From assembly GCA_019096065.1 (NCBI GenBank), contig JAGUCH010000001.1:11656001-11720000 (forward strand): DNA of 64,000 nucleotides. Direction: 5' to 3'. The position numbers and the translations under genes are program-made. Every line of letters starts with the position of its first letter. Positions within the stretch are counted from its first letter, which is position 1. Shown here in pieces: positions 1-10,691 of the stretch. The DNA comes from Paracyclopina nana. Lineage: Eukaryota > Arthropoda > Copepoda > Cyclopoida > Cyclopettidae. Below the pieces are notes generated by a model. It ran no database searches and had not been told where the DNA came from. It saw only the letters and a program-made list of their open reading frames with translations.

Positions 1-231
1 AACCTTTGCAAAGCAGTTGTTAGAATAATCAGCAATATCCAAATTCGTGTCATGTTGAAGAGCAGCAGTTTAAAACAAGTTTTATATATATGTATGGTGC
101 TCGCAGCTAGTATATAACAGCATAACAAAACGTACACCAAATTCTGATAGATACACTTAGACGGAATTAGCCTTAACTTCTATAGTCAATTTTTTATTAG
201 CAATGTCTTAATTTTTGCTAAATAATTAGTG

Positions 232-963
232 CTAATGAAAGTACAGCTTATGCATCTTGAGGGCTTGCGCAGTGACGCATTTCGTATCACAAAAGTCACA
301 ATTGGATTGATCAGATTCCTGATTTGCAATGATGGTTTCAATATCTCTTTTTGAAAGCTGTTTATCTATGTGATCACTTTCAATAAGGTCATCGTTTTCT
401 TTCAGCAATCGATTATTGAGGTTTGCGCAGATATGCTGTTTAAGGTGTCGATTCAGTTTGTAATGTCGTTTGCAAAAATCGCACTGGAATTTCCCCATGA
501 TTTTTTTCTTCGCTGTTGTCACTTGACATAGCGGTTTAGTTTTGCCACTTATTTCTTGAGCATGCTCCATACCCATATGGACAGCTAAATTCTTCTGCAG
601 ATTGAACTGCTTACCACACGTGTCACATTTAAAGGGCCTTTCGTGCGGGCAAGAAGCTAGGTCAGTTTTATTCCAAAAGACTTTGCCACAGGTGTCACAT
701 TTATGTTCCTTCTTCATGTGCATGACGAGGTGATCCGTTCTGGAGAATGTCTGGCCACACATGCCACATTTGCACCTTTTGAGGGCCTCATGCACAACTT
801 TCACGTGGCTGTCAAGGTGCCTTTTCAATAAAAAGTTCATGCCACAAAAGTCACATTTGAAAGGCATCAGATCGTCAAGGTGAATTGACTTGACATGTGA
901 CTGCAGAGCACTTTTTTTGGGAAAGCATTTGTTGCAGATTTGGCATTTGATAGTCGTTTCCAT
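232..963 (-). CDS. C2H2 zinc-finger protein, 243 aa
   Basis: A single-exon ORF from ATG to stop that encodes a zinc-finger protein, presumably a nuclear DNA-binding factor. Seven finger modules follow one another from residue 7 to the C-terminus, each beginning C-x2-C (CQIC, CDFC, CGMC, CDTC, CDTC, CDFC, CDFC). Most close with H-x3/4-H. The fourth finger is degenerate: after CDTCGKVF it runs into ASCPHERPFKC and lacks a normal second His. The sixth ends His...Cys. The usual TGEKP linkers are mostly absent. There is no recognisable effector domain, and no orthologue can be named from the sequence. It lies on the same strand as Eb1, downstream of it. Confidence 0.85.
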   Translation of the reverse strand: METTIKCQICNKCFPKKSALQSHVKSIHLDDLMPFKCDFCGMNFLLKRHLDSHVKVVHEALKRCKCGMCGQTFSRTDHLVMHMKKEHKCDTCGKVFWNKTDLASCPHERPFKCDTCGKQFNLQKNLAVHMGMEHAQEISGKTKPLCQVTTAKKKIMGKFQCDFCKRHYKLNRHLKQHICANLNNRLLKENDDLIESDHIDKQLSKRDIETIIANQESDQSNCDFCDTKCVTAQALKMHKLYFH

Positions 964-1482
964 CCTGACTTTAAAACCAACTCATTGAAAGCTCTAATGT
1001 ATTGTGCCACTGTGCTTTCCTTGCACTAAAATATTCCAACTGAGAAATAAGACTATTTTTTGTTGAGCGCTTGGTCAACAACAGGACTTAAGCTGAGAAA
1101 TCACCACGTTGAGAAATGGGGCTTTTTAAAAATGTGTTTTAAAAGGAAACGCGCGCAAATAATAAAATTGAGTAGCATTACTTTGAGACCTTTATTTATA
1201 ATTTCTTTTTCACGTGCGAAGATGATTTATTCGTGTTAACAACTGTAGTGTAGTAATTTTTCTCTTGCCCTTCCACAAGGACAAAACGTTATTCAGATTT
1301 GAAAGAGGACAAGAAGAAGCGCAATCAATGATAAATAGGAGGGATTTCTATCATTCAAATGTATCCATGTCTGATGCTGGTGTTTTCTGGTGGCGGCTGT
1401 TAATCGTTCATTCGTAAAATATATTCACAATGGATCAAGAATGGTAGAATGAAGGTGGAGAAGTCTTGACATCTCATCAGTT

Positions 1483-3161
1483 TTAATATTCCTCAATAGG
1501 CTGAGGTGGCAAATCGTCTCCCTCATCTTCTGGCACCGCGAATCCCTCCTAGAAGAGTGAAATCATCGTTAGCTCGACTGTGTAGACTACTCATGTGACT
1601 TTTTTAGAAAGCGCGTAAATTATTTAATTCCTCACATGAAAAGAGCTAAAGAGAAGAGAGGGCCTCTTTAATCCTGAAGGTCCTCAACCTCCTCCTAAGT
1701 TAATAAACAAAAATTAATTTTTCTCACAGAAACAAAGTACCCTAGAATGCCTAATTTTGATAAGCAACTCTTCATATAAAAGTACAGCACTTGAGCATTG
1801 AATTTACCTCTGTAGCATAAAGCACCCCAAGGACTTTTTGGCAAAACTCCCCAACTCCGTCTTGGGTCTCGTATTCTTGCGCCAAAACTTCAATGTCCCT
1901 CAGCTTTCCAAAGTAGAAATCTCTCTCTTTCTCCAGGCCCTCAATCGTGAGATTCTTTTCCAACACTTGGGCGTTTAACTCGTCCACTTGGGCAGCAGAT
2001 GCGCTGCCAAGGCCACCCACGGGTCGGGCCCTAGGGGCTGCTGGCACACGGTTATTAGCTGATTCGAAGAAAAGAAGGTGCATGTAATAAATAGTGCAAT
2101 CAAAATATGTAAATAGAAATTGAAGGAAACTAAAATAGGGTAAGATCCAGGACAGGAGAAGAGAAATAGCAAGTCGTATTTACCAGGTGCAGGTCTAGAA
2201 ACTCTACTGGCAGCCGGCCTTGAGGCTGTAGGCATTCTACTATGTCCATTTGAGGGTGCTGCCATGGGCATTCTGGACCCAGAGCCGGTTCCGACTTCGA
2301 GGCCACCGCGTGCGGCCTCTGCGTCGTATTCCTGGCCCTGATAATTTGCATCAAAGAACTTTTTGAACCACTGCAAAAATTCAAAGTTGTCCTGGAACCG
2401 ACCCTTGATAAGCTTGTCCACTGGTACAATCTAAAAAAGAACATAAAGAGTGCAACTAAAAGCATAACTCTAGCATTAAATGTCCTCTTCAACTATAGGG
2501 AATTATTTAAGAGTGCAAAAAAACTAAGGATGTCATTTTTTTGCAAGACACCTTGATGGAATTGAGAAATCCTTCTTTGCGGGTAAACTGGAGCAGCAGC
2601 AGAGACTGACAAGTTATTATTGCTGCTGGTGTAATCGGGATCGATGCCGATTCTTTCTAGGGCCGAAATTGGGTCATAAGGGTGACCGTCATAGTTTGCA
2701 TCGAAAAACTTCTTGAACCACTGGATGAACTCGAAGTTGTCTTGAAACCGACCCTTGACCAAACGGTCCACAGGGATGATCTGAACGCCGGGGGTCTCAT
2801 ACTTAAATTCTATTGCTTAAAACTGCATGCTCACCTTATCAACACCCATCTTTTTAAATGCTGCTTGCAACACTTTGAAATTCTGGATATACTCGTGCTC
2901 CAACTTTGTTCTGAACTTGACTTTCTTCAGCTGAACGCAATCTGCAATGACAAGTACAATGATCAGTGCATGCTTAGAAAACGTAAAGATGTGATCCTTA
3001 CTTGGAAATAGCATGTCCATGAATTGGCAATATGCTGCTCCAGAGCAAAGCTCCTCGATTTTGGTGTACTTGGTCATTAGACAATCATTGACCCAGGCCA
3101 ACATTTCATGCCTTGACAGGTTGTCCGTTGTCACAGACGTGTTATACACATTGACCGCCAT
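1483..3161 (-). CDS. Eb1: EB1 microtubule plus-end tracking protein (MAPRE/RP-EB family)
   Basis: EB1 binds growing microtubule plus ends through an N-terminal calponin-homology (CH) domain and recruits partners through a C-terminal EB-homology coiled coil. Exons (minus): 3161-3002, 2941-2835, then either 2780-2552 or 2430-2184, then 2058-1808, then 1548-1483 (or 1694-1668). The CH part includes [16 protein letters not shown] and [18 protein letters not shown]. The EBH part has [17 protein letters not shown]. The main last exon ends PPQPIEEY, the family's CAP-Gly-binding EEY tail. All phases fit. Predicted lengths are 276 or 270 aa, against about 270 for the family. The start ATG opens [10 protein letters not shown], as in other EB1 proteins. 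The intron between exon 2 and the upstream copy of exon 3 is only 54 bp. Confidence 0.95.
1668..1694 (-). other. Eb1: Eb1 possible alternative last exon without EEY
   Basis: Behind an acceptor with a T-rich tract (TTTATTAACTTAG), phase 0 reads EEVEDLQD and then a TAA stop. It lies between the common exon (ending 1808) and the EEY exon (starting 1548), and both are phase 0. Splicing here would give an acidic tail with no CAP-Gly-binding EEY. Only the sequence supports it, and a short ORF behind an AG can occur by chance. Confidence 0.5.
2184..2430 (-). other. Eb1: Eb1 alternative CH-domain exon, downstream copy
   Basis: A 247-nt exon with an AG acceptor before 2430 and a GT donor after 2184, in the same phases (0 in, 1 out) as the 2780-2552 copy. 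It encodes [18 protein letters not shown] and then a Gly/Ser/Arg/Pro-rich linker (about 45 residues). That linker is more basic and longer than in the other copy, so the two isoforms would differ mostly in the microtubule-proximal linker. Confidence 0.85.
2552..2780 (-). other. Eb1: Eb1 alternative CH-domain exon, upstream copy
   Basis: A 229-nt exon with an AG acceptor before position 2780 and a GT donor after 2552, entering in phase 0 and leaving in phase 1. It encodes [18 protein letters not shown] and then a linker ending in SQFHQ. It duplicates the 2430-2184 exon in its first ~35 codons and diverges in the linker. Because its length is not a multiple of three, it can be used only in place of the other copy and not together with it. 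Confidence 0.85.
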
Positions 3162-4988
3162 GTTTCAGTTTCTGGAAGACAAACACACCATTTGTATATT
3201 GTGAAACTTCCACACAGACACTGGGGCAGTTTTCAACCTGAGACTCGTGTATGTGTGGGATGCTTATAGCTAAGCTAGCTCGCGTAGCTGCAGCAGCAAC
3301 TCTCACTTTCTAAATGTGCCATTTTACGCGGTTTTCAATCTACTCCTAAAATTTTTTTTGCAAAAGTTAATGCAACTGTCCATCATAAAATAAGGCACTG
3401 AACAAAATTAAGCTGTTGATTTCAGCCTCTCTTTGTTGTGTAACAACATTCATCACATTATTAAAACTGGTCAAATTGAAACAAAAAAAAAAAAACCTCG
3501 AAAATTTCTAGCGCAACAATTTGTCAAATAAATCTTTTTCAGAATCAGATAAAGTAATTTCCTGCAAATTCCATTTGGACACAATGCAGCAGCGTGGGCT
3601 TGGAAAATATATATGAAGGTCATCTCTAAGGGGAAATCTCCTGAGTGGGTTGTTACATTTTTGGGGGTCAGCACAGCATAGCAATCGCAAACCATTAATC
3701 TGAATTGAGTTTCTGTTGCGTAGTGTGGCAACGAAAAACGTCGATATATTGACAAACTGTACAAGCAAACGCATGAAATGTCATAGAAAAACAACCTAAA
3801 ACGAAAATGTAAATCTGAGAAGAAGAAAAAATAAGTTGCGTAAGCAAATTTTGAATTTTTTTCTCTTTCAAGTTATTGTAAAATACATTCATTAGGTACG
3901 TTATGCAGTTGAGTTTAAAGGTACTTTCAAAAATTCCGCGAAATCAGCCTCGCTCTCAAGCAAATTATCGCATTTCCCGGAAAACGCATTAGCACGATAA
4001 TTCCTAAAATTGATTGTGATCAGGGCGTAAAAATGAGAATTCGGCAAGACACACCCAACTTTTTTACGTTCATGTCTTGACATGAGGTCAAGTCAACTAT
4101 TTGGTGCAAAAAAATAAAGATATTTTCCAATATGGAGACGTTTTCCTTCAAAACTGCCCCAACAGATGATGTTTGGTGGGAAGTGACTGGGTACATGTGA
4201 CTAACCTTGGTGAACAAGTAGAAATGCAACAAGTTGTGGATTAAAAGAGCCCGGAAACGTCGCCTTTGCCAACAAATATTTTTACTTACAGGGCGTGAAT
4301 GTGGTTTAGCAGCCGATTTCAACGGTTTTTCACTTTGAAGGATCGACCTAAAAGTCAAGTCAAAATATCGTGACTCACCTCATGAGAAAACAATGCAAAT
4401 CTTTAAAAAGTCTTTTACTTGAAATAAAAGATACTACAAATTGAAAAAAGTTTACTCTCTCGGGCAAAACTTAATGTCAGTCAGCAATATTAGGGAGTAT
4501 TAGTCGTATCTAAGCAGCAATTTTTACCTTAAAGTGTGTAATTTGTATCTTGAAGTTCACCAACGTTGGAGAACTTTACGCGCAAAAAAGCAGATTAAAG
4601 TTTATTATATCCCTTTTGAATAAAAACACCCATGCGTTAACGGTACTAATTTCTTCATTTTGATTAGTTCTTTTTCTTGTAATGCACCCCTATGAAAAGC
4701 CGGCCAAGAACAAAAGTGAGTATACAATTCAAAGGCAACAGACAATGAACATTTCGAGACGACTAAAAAATGTTCGCGCGTAAGACTGGAGAAATGTCTC
4801 GAAGAAAGAACAAAAGTTTAAAAATGCATGTGATTTACTAGTCCACACAACGTAAGCAATCATTTTTTATTATTTTGCGATACCTTTTTCATTGACTATG
4901 GAGGCTTTTCGATCTGATGATTTCATGACTCGTCTGAAACATCAAAACAATTTTAATAGAACTTCTGCAAAAAGCTGCAATTTTCATC
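3162..4988. other. Intergenic spacer between Eb1 and PSMB2
   Basis: About 1.8 kb of AT-rich DNA between two divergent genes. It must hold the 5' UTR and promoter of Eb1 on the left and of PSMB2 on the right. I see small unrelated ORFs (none over about 110 codons with any recognisable motif), a poly-A run near 3482-3493, and no repeat or RNA gene. Confidence 0.6.
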
Positions 4989-5758
4989 ATGGAGTGTTCT
5001 CTTGCGGTTTGCTTCAAAGACTTTGCCCTTTTGGCCACGGACAGGACCAATTCTAGATCAATCCTGGTCATGAAAGATGGTAAATGCTATAAAACGCCTT
5101 TTTCTCCTACTCTTCAATAACCACCCCTTTTCTAGACTACGACAAAACCTTGAAGTTATCCGATAATATGGTAATGTCTGTGGTCGGAGAAAGTGGAGAC
5201 ACGACCCAGTTTGCTGAGTTCATCGCAAAAAATATTCAGCTCTTCAAGATCCAAAATGGCTACGAATTGTCGCCTCATGCTTGTGCCAACTTCACAAGGA
5301 GGAACTTGGCTGATTACCTGCGATCCAGAGTAATGAACTTTTTGATAATCAGGCAGAAATATGGTAACCGTATTTTTCCTAGACTCCATTCCATGTCAAC
5401 ATTTTGATGGCTGGATATGACAATGATAAGGAGAGCTGTGAGCTCTATGTTATGGATTACTTGGCTGCTTGCATCAAGGCTCCTTTCGCAGCTCATGGCT
5501 ATGGTGGATCTTTCACTACTGCCATCATGGACAGAGACTACAGAAAAGGTGCATTACATTTTTACATCCTTTTATGAGCATTAAACCATTGAATTTGCAT
5601 TTCTAGATATGACCGTGGACGAAGCTTATGAGCTTTTGAGGTCCTGCGTGAAAGAAGTCCAAAAAAGGCTGATCATCAACCTGCCTAACTTTCAGGTGCA
5701 GAAAATCAGCAAAGATGGTATCAAAACTATGGAGGACATCACCATCAAGAATTTGTAA
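4989..5758 (+). CDS. PSMB2: 20S proteasome subunit beta type-2 (beta-4)
   Basis: One of the non-catalytic beta subunits of the 20S proteasome core. Four exons: 4989-5079, 5136-5329, 5383-5548 and 5607-5758, giving 200 aa (the family is about 201). It starts directly [18 protein letters not shown] with no propeptide, as expected for beta-4, which lacks the N-terminal catalytic Thr. Later landmarks are the segment from NLADYLRSR to [10 protein letters not shown], the Gly-rich AAHGYGGSF loop and the final strand around [10 protein letters not shown]. All introns are 53-58 bp. An AATAAA overlaps the TAA stop (5756-5762). The neighbouring mRpL10 converges on it with 24 bp between stops. Confidence 0.95.
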
Positions 5759-5782
5759 TAAAAACCGTAACAAATACAACTA

Positions 5783-6602
5783 TTACTCTCCACTTTTATC
5801 TTTCACGTATTGACTTAAGTTTGTTGATAATAATTGCTGATTCGAGCTCAGTAATTGAAGTGTCTTCTGGGCAGGAGAATTCAGAATAGCCAGAGTTTCT
5901 GCAAGCAACACGTCAATAGTGGGCATTTTGGACATGGCCACAATCCCAGCCCGGTCCAACATGCGATTCTCCACAAAGGCACCTGTAATGTGTAATTTTT
6001 AAAGCATCCATTAGAATATGAAGAAGGCAACTATGCTCGAACCAATCAAGAAGATTTCTGGCACTTTCTTCTCTAGTTTCACCAGATTGGCAACTGAGAG
6101 TTCTGTCGAAAACACCAGCCTTTGATGAGTGTGTCCACCTTCCAGGAAAAAAAGCAAATTTTCCCATTGTGTGCCCTCAACAGCCGAACGCACCATCACA
6201 GCTTCGTAATTCTCCATTTGCAGCTTTAGCCTACGCGCATTTTGCCAAGCCTAGAACACAAAAATTAGTTGCTTCTTGCAACCTTTACATGCCATAACTC
6301 ACCTTTCTCTCGCCGCGAGAGCTCAAAAAATTGCTGTGGAAAATCCCAACAACTTTGCTCGACTCTAAGTGATCGGCGAGTTCACGAGCGTAAATGGCTT
6401 CGTAAGCGTTGGCTTTCAGCATTTTGGACTCTTTTTCGACCTCAGCAACTCGAGGGCAGTCTTGCCAAAGATTTTCCGTAGTCTCGTGCTTCTCTGTGAA
6501 TCTTGGAGCTCCAAACTCCAACATGACCTTTCGTTTCCATGTTGGCATTTTTGGTCTCATGGGGTTGATGTTGTGTCGATTTCGCAGCTGAATGGCAGCC
6601 AT
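5783..6602 (-). CDS. mRpL10: Mitochondrial large ribosomal subunit protein uL10m
   Basis: The mitoribosomal stalk-base protein. Exons 6602-6303, 6250-6043 and 5982-5783 give 235 aa. A basic N-terminus (MAAIQLRNRHNINPMRPKMP) fits mitochondrial import. The conserved body runs through ADHLESSKVVGIFHSN, then VENRMLDRAGIVAMSKMPTI and a C-terminal helix NLSQYVKDKSG, which align with animal MRPL10. The chosen ATG has no alternative that stays in frame. A short upstream ATG at about 6680 (SSFDR) cannot be joined in frame by an obvious splice and may lie in the 5' UTR. The gene is tail to tail with PSMB2. Confidence 0.88.
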
Positions 6603-7053
6603 TTGGTTAGCTGAAACATTTCTTTGTGTTATTAGGCATATAACTTAACCAACATTAGTTCTCACTCGGTCGAAGGAAGACATTTTTTGACAGCCTGCAG
6701 ACCCCTTGCATTTTGACGAGAGCGAATTGTATTTGTTTATTTACAAACTTTTATTTTGATTATTATGTCGGTACCATTATTATAACAAAAAATGAAAATG
6801 TTCGCTTTTTGGCATGTTAATTAAAAATTCCCCGGTTTCTTTCAATAGAAACATAACAAATCTAAAAAATAATCCTACATAATTTTCTACTTTCATTCAT
6901 GATCTTTACACTTTACTCAAAAATCATATACCTGTTTTGCAAGTTTGCGGACAAGGCCCATGCATATCATATCAATGCTTTTTAAAAACAGATATGCGAG
7001 GATAATTAGATCACAAGTGTGGTGATGTTCGAAGGAAAAAAAACTGCAACGCA
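6603..7053. other. Divergent promoter region, mRpL10 / sugar transporter
   Basis: 450 bp between two divergent starts. It holds the 5' UTRs of both genes. The plus-strand transporter ATG sits in a purine-rich context (AACGCAATGG). No other feature was seen. Confidence 0.5.
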
Positions 7054-9180
7054 ATGGAGGATTCTGACCGAGCCATTTTATTAGCTGGCAATGAAGTTGA
7101 TGACTACGTGGACCCCTCAGGCTTGTTCAGCCTTACTGATTTGTCCGAAAATGCACAGAATGACCAAGAAGAAAGCTCAGATATCAATGGTGAACAGGAC
7201 ATTTCATCAATAATTTATGTTGCTGCAGTCATTGCCAGTCTAGGAGGTCTTTTATTTGGCTATGACATTGGTGTTATCTCTGGTAAACCACATTTTCAAG
7301 GTATAACATGCCTGACATCGGCTTGATTTCAAGTTTACCTCTAGGGGCGAAAATACAAATTCAATATGAGCTGGGTTTGTCATGCACTCAAATTGAACTT
7401 ATCGTTGCTATGCTACCTGTTGGTGCTGTTTTTGCCTCACTCTCTGGAGGTATGCCATAAAACTCACTTGCTGCAAAAAAATTTCCTTATCTTATGTTTT
7501 GATAGGTACCTTTGTGGACAAATACGGGAGAAGAAATATGATAATTGCAAATGCTGTGGTTTTTGCACTAGGTGCTGTCATGATATCTGGATCATCAACA
7601 TTCTTTTTTCTCATGTTGGGCAGGTTCATTTTGGGCTTTGCTGTATCTCTCTCAGCCATTGCTGAGTGCATATACATCTCTGAGCTGTCAACGCCTGCAA
7701 AAAGGGGCATGTTTGTCAGTTTTAATGAGCTGGCAATAACAGTGGGCATCTTGATTGCCTTCTTGGTCAATTACATTTTGGCTGATGTTCCCGGTGGATG
7801 GAGGATCATGTTCTCACTTAGCATTGGAATAGCAATTTTTCAGGTAGCTCAATCAAAGTACACTGTTTAATCATTAGGCCAAAGTGTGATGTTTTAATTA
7901 CAAGCAAAAATACTGATCTTCTCATTTTAAGGGTCTGGCTATGCTGTTTTTGCCTCAAACTCCTCAATTTCTGATGATACAGAAAAAGGATAGTCAAGCT
8001 GAGAGCATTCTTAGACGACTGAAATTAAGCACAAATGTGAGGCAAAGTATGGCTGACATGAGATTGGCTATTCAAGAATCGCAAAGCACTAAAGGAATCT
8101 GTCAACTTTTTTCTGAGGAAAATAATTTGAGAGGCAGAATGTTCATTGGTAAGATGCCAATTTAATTCATAGCAATTATTTTCAAAAGAGCTTTTCTTTT
8201 CTAATCAGGCGTAGGACTGGTTATGGCCCAACAATTAACAGGCCAGCCAAACATAATTTATTACGCTGATGACGTATTTAAAACGGTTGGTTTTTGTACT
8301 GAGATCAGCTCAACTTTGGCCTCTGTTGGCCTTGGATCAATGAAGGTCGTATCCACTGCCATTAGTCTTGCTGTAATTGACAAAATTGGAAGGAAAAAGG
8401 GCCTAATTTTAGGCATCACAACAATGGGCTTGGCTGTGATGATTTTAGGCATTTTTGCCATAACTGATGAATCTGAAGTAAGCAACCAAACTTGCCATGA
8501 AATGGAGCCATTCAACTCAACTGGAACCTCAAATGTTTCCTTGCTCAATGAGTGAGTATTCATAAGTTATTTTAGGCAGTTGTAATACTTTAAAAAAAAG
8601 AATGATAAAAACAGCTTGATTGAAAGCTTTACATTTTGTAAATCCACAACTCTCAAGTAGTCAGGCGAAAAAGCTCTAGAAATTGACAAGCTTTGTAGCA
8701 TTTTTATAATTATGTGCTTACAGCCCACGCAGCAATTGTATACAGTCATCTAACACATCGACTACCTTCAAATCGGTGGCCTTTGTGGCCTTAGTTACCT
8801 ATGTGTGTGCATATTCATTTGGGTTTGGACCTATCACCTGGATTTTGCTAAGTGAAATCTTTCCGCCAGCAATCAAAGGACAGGCTATGGCTGTTGTCAC
8901 GGCCTTTAATTGGGGACTGAATTTCATTGTGTCTGCAACATTCGTTCAACTCTCAGGCAAGTATTTCAATGATATGCAAAGTTTGACATAATGAAATACC
9001 TTTTTACCAGGTGCTTTCACTGTGGGTGGATTGTTCATATTCTATGCCATATTGTGCCTGCTTTCTGTCATTTTCGTTGCATCAATTGTTCCAGAGACCA
9101 GGCAAAAGTCGCTGGAGGAAGTCTCAAGAATTTTAAAAAATAAGTTTGCTGTGAACAGCTGCTTCAAGCAGAAAACCTAA
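7054..9180 (+). CDS. Facilitated sugar transporter, GLUT10/12 (class III) type
   Basis: A major-facilitator sugar carrier of the plasma or internal membranes. Exons: 7054-7282, 7345-7449, 7506-7843, 7932-8148, 8209-8551, 8724-8956 and 9011-9180; 544 aa. After an acidic cytosolic N-tail of about 45 residues come twelve predicted membrane spans. Sugar-porter signatures are present: LFGYDIGVISG in TM1, DKYGRR after TM2, PETPQF-like PQTPQF before the central loop, QQLTGQPNIIYYA in TM7, DKIGRKKG, and VPETRQKSLEE after TM12. A long N-glycosylatable loop (about residues 410-450) before TM10, and the GQPNI variant of TM7, point to the SLC2A10/12 group. The last intron is GC-AG. The exact substrate cannot be told. 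Confidence 0.9.
8957..9010 (+). other. GC-AG intron of the sugar transporter
   Basis: A 54-bp intron that begins GCAAGT and ends CAG. Only this donor keeps the frame from LSG into AFTVGGLFIF. The nearby GT (GTATTT) would shift the frame into non-membrane sequence. Confidence 0.8.
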
Positions 9181-9668
9181 TATACCCATTTGCTCACTTG
9201 TAACGAAAAATGTCGTAATATGCTTACAATTGTTAGTAAATTGTACATTTTTTATGTTCAACCAACGAATATGCGCTTCGGACAACTCGTCATTTATCCT
9301 TGCAGGAAATCTCTTTTGAGTAGCTTTGTAATTACATTGGTAACATCCTGAAAACTGATCATTTTCCGCTTTCTAAAAACTATCTGCCCTCTCAGAATGA
9401 TGGTGTATTTTTACTGATTCCCAAGAGCTTCTAAAAAATTGCCACGAAGATTCGCTTTGTGCTTTAAGTATGAAATACCAGTGATGAACAGGAATGTTAC
9501 GAGCCTTTTTAGGTAGTTACCAGCTCAGTTTTAAGAATGACTTCAATGCATAAATTATGAGTGAAGCATTTAGCAATGCAATCTCGTACTCTAAAGGTTA
9601 AAGGGAGTTTTTATTTACGCAACAATATAGCGTTGTACAAATATGAAAGCCGTTTGCGTAAGCAGGAC
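9181..9668. other. Spacer, converging 3' ends
   Basis: About 490 bp of AT-rich sequence between the stop of the transporter and the stop of the minus-strand orphan gene. It probably holds both 3' UTRs. No further structure seen. Confidence 0.5.
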
Positions 9669-10262
9669 TTAGTTACAATGCTTGGCGTTTAATTTGGGGG
9701 TGAGACACGCCTTGGCCAAGACCATTTCTTTCTCCAAACTCATCAGCATTTCTTCGTCGGCACTTTTTTGCTTGACCTTCATCTTGGAGAACCTTGATTC
9801 GCTGTCTTTGTGCAAATCTCCGGCTCTTTGAAAGATATTCCCTTCGTGATCGTTCCACTGCCTTTCCACGTTTTCCAGCGTATCCTTCAGCTTCCTCTTG
9901 GCCATGTCCACCCTCACAAAAGACTTGTGTATCTTCCTCAAGTCAGGATTTGCTGTGTTCTTGCTTTCCTTCTGCAGCCTCAAAACCATGGCCAATTCTT
10001 CCTCTGCCAGCAGCACATCTTGGTGGATTTTGTGCAAATCCTGGATGGAGCTGTGTAAGGATTCGTTCCATGAGGTTCCTAGCTTGCTCGATTCTGTTGA
10101 GCTAGAGGCTGTCAATGGCTGAGAATCAACTGAAGCTTGGCTGCTCAAGCACAAAGACTTCGAAGGCGATTTGCTTCTGGATCGTTTGACTCTAAGGTCA
10201 ACTTGAGACAAAGACAGAGTCTTGAGGTTGTGAAGTTGGAATCGGCGAGCAAACGACTCCAT
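9669..10262 (-). CDS. Orphan coiled-coil protein, 197 aa
   Basis: A single uninterrupted ORF of coding-like composition. I do not recognise it. Residues 1-70 are basic and then Ser-rich (SRSKSPSKSL, TASSSTESS), with many possible phosphorylation sites. Residues about 75-185 are charged and strongly helical, with heptad-like Leu/Val spacing (ELAMVLRLQKES, MAKRKLKDTLENVERQW, MLMSLEKEMVLAKA), so a coiled coil is likely. There is no signal peptide or membrane span. It could be the single coding exon of a cytoskeletal or spindle protein. No function is claimed. Confidence 0.55.
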   Translation of the reverse strand: MESFARRFQLHNLKTLSLSQVDLRVKRSRSKSPSKSLCLSSQASVDSQPLTASSSTESSKLGTSWNESLHSSIQDLHKIHQDVLLAEEELAMVLRLQKESKNTANPDLRKIHKSFVRVDMAKRKLKDTLENVERQWNDHEGNIFQRAGDLHKDSESRFSKMKVKQKSADEEMLMSLEKEMVLAKACLTPKLNAKHCN

Positions 10263-10690
10263 GATGTCGTTGAGAATGCTTGAAACTAACTGCGTTCAAG
10301 GTAGGAAATGCTCGGAGATGCGGATTGAAAAAGAGCGGCATTATGAGAAAGCAACAAGGCCAAATACCCGCCCTGATTGCTTAATTAAAAGGCTTTAATC
10401 GCCCACTTACATCCATATTTTGCTTCCAACTCAAAGCAGAATGCGCTTAAAACTATAAGGATATAGTACATAGATACACATTAGGAATTGATGTAAGCAA
10501 GTCTTGCTTACGCAAGTAAGCTTGATATTTTTCTGGCACGAGTAGATTTAGGTTTAGTAAAACACTATTATGGAAAAAAAGACATATGCTGTATGTAGCC
10601 TTTGTGGATTAAGGGCGTTGAAATGGGAAACGCCTTGGCGTTGCACATCAATTTAAGTCAGTAATTTTGTAGCCTTCGGCCGCTTTGTAT
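10263..10690. other. Spacer upstream of the first DEG/ENaC copy
   Basis: AT-rich DNA between the divergent orphan gene and the channel remnant. It contains a short palindromic stretch around 10500-10525 (GCAAGTCTTGCTTACGCAAG). No gene seen. Confidence 0.4.
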
Positions 10691-10691
10691 G

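Noticed and set aside
6660-6690. Upstream start MSSFDR for mRpL10
   Set aside because: The only plausible splice (CGA/GTGAGA to CAG/CTAACC) shifts out of the mRpL10 frame.
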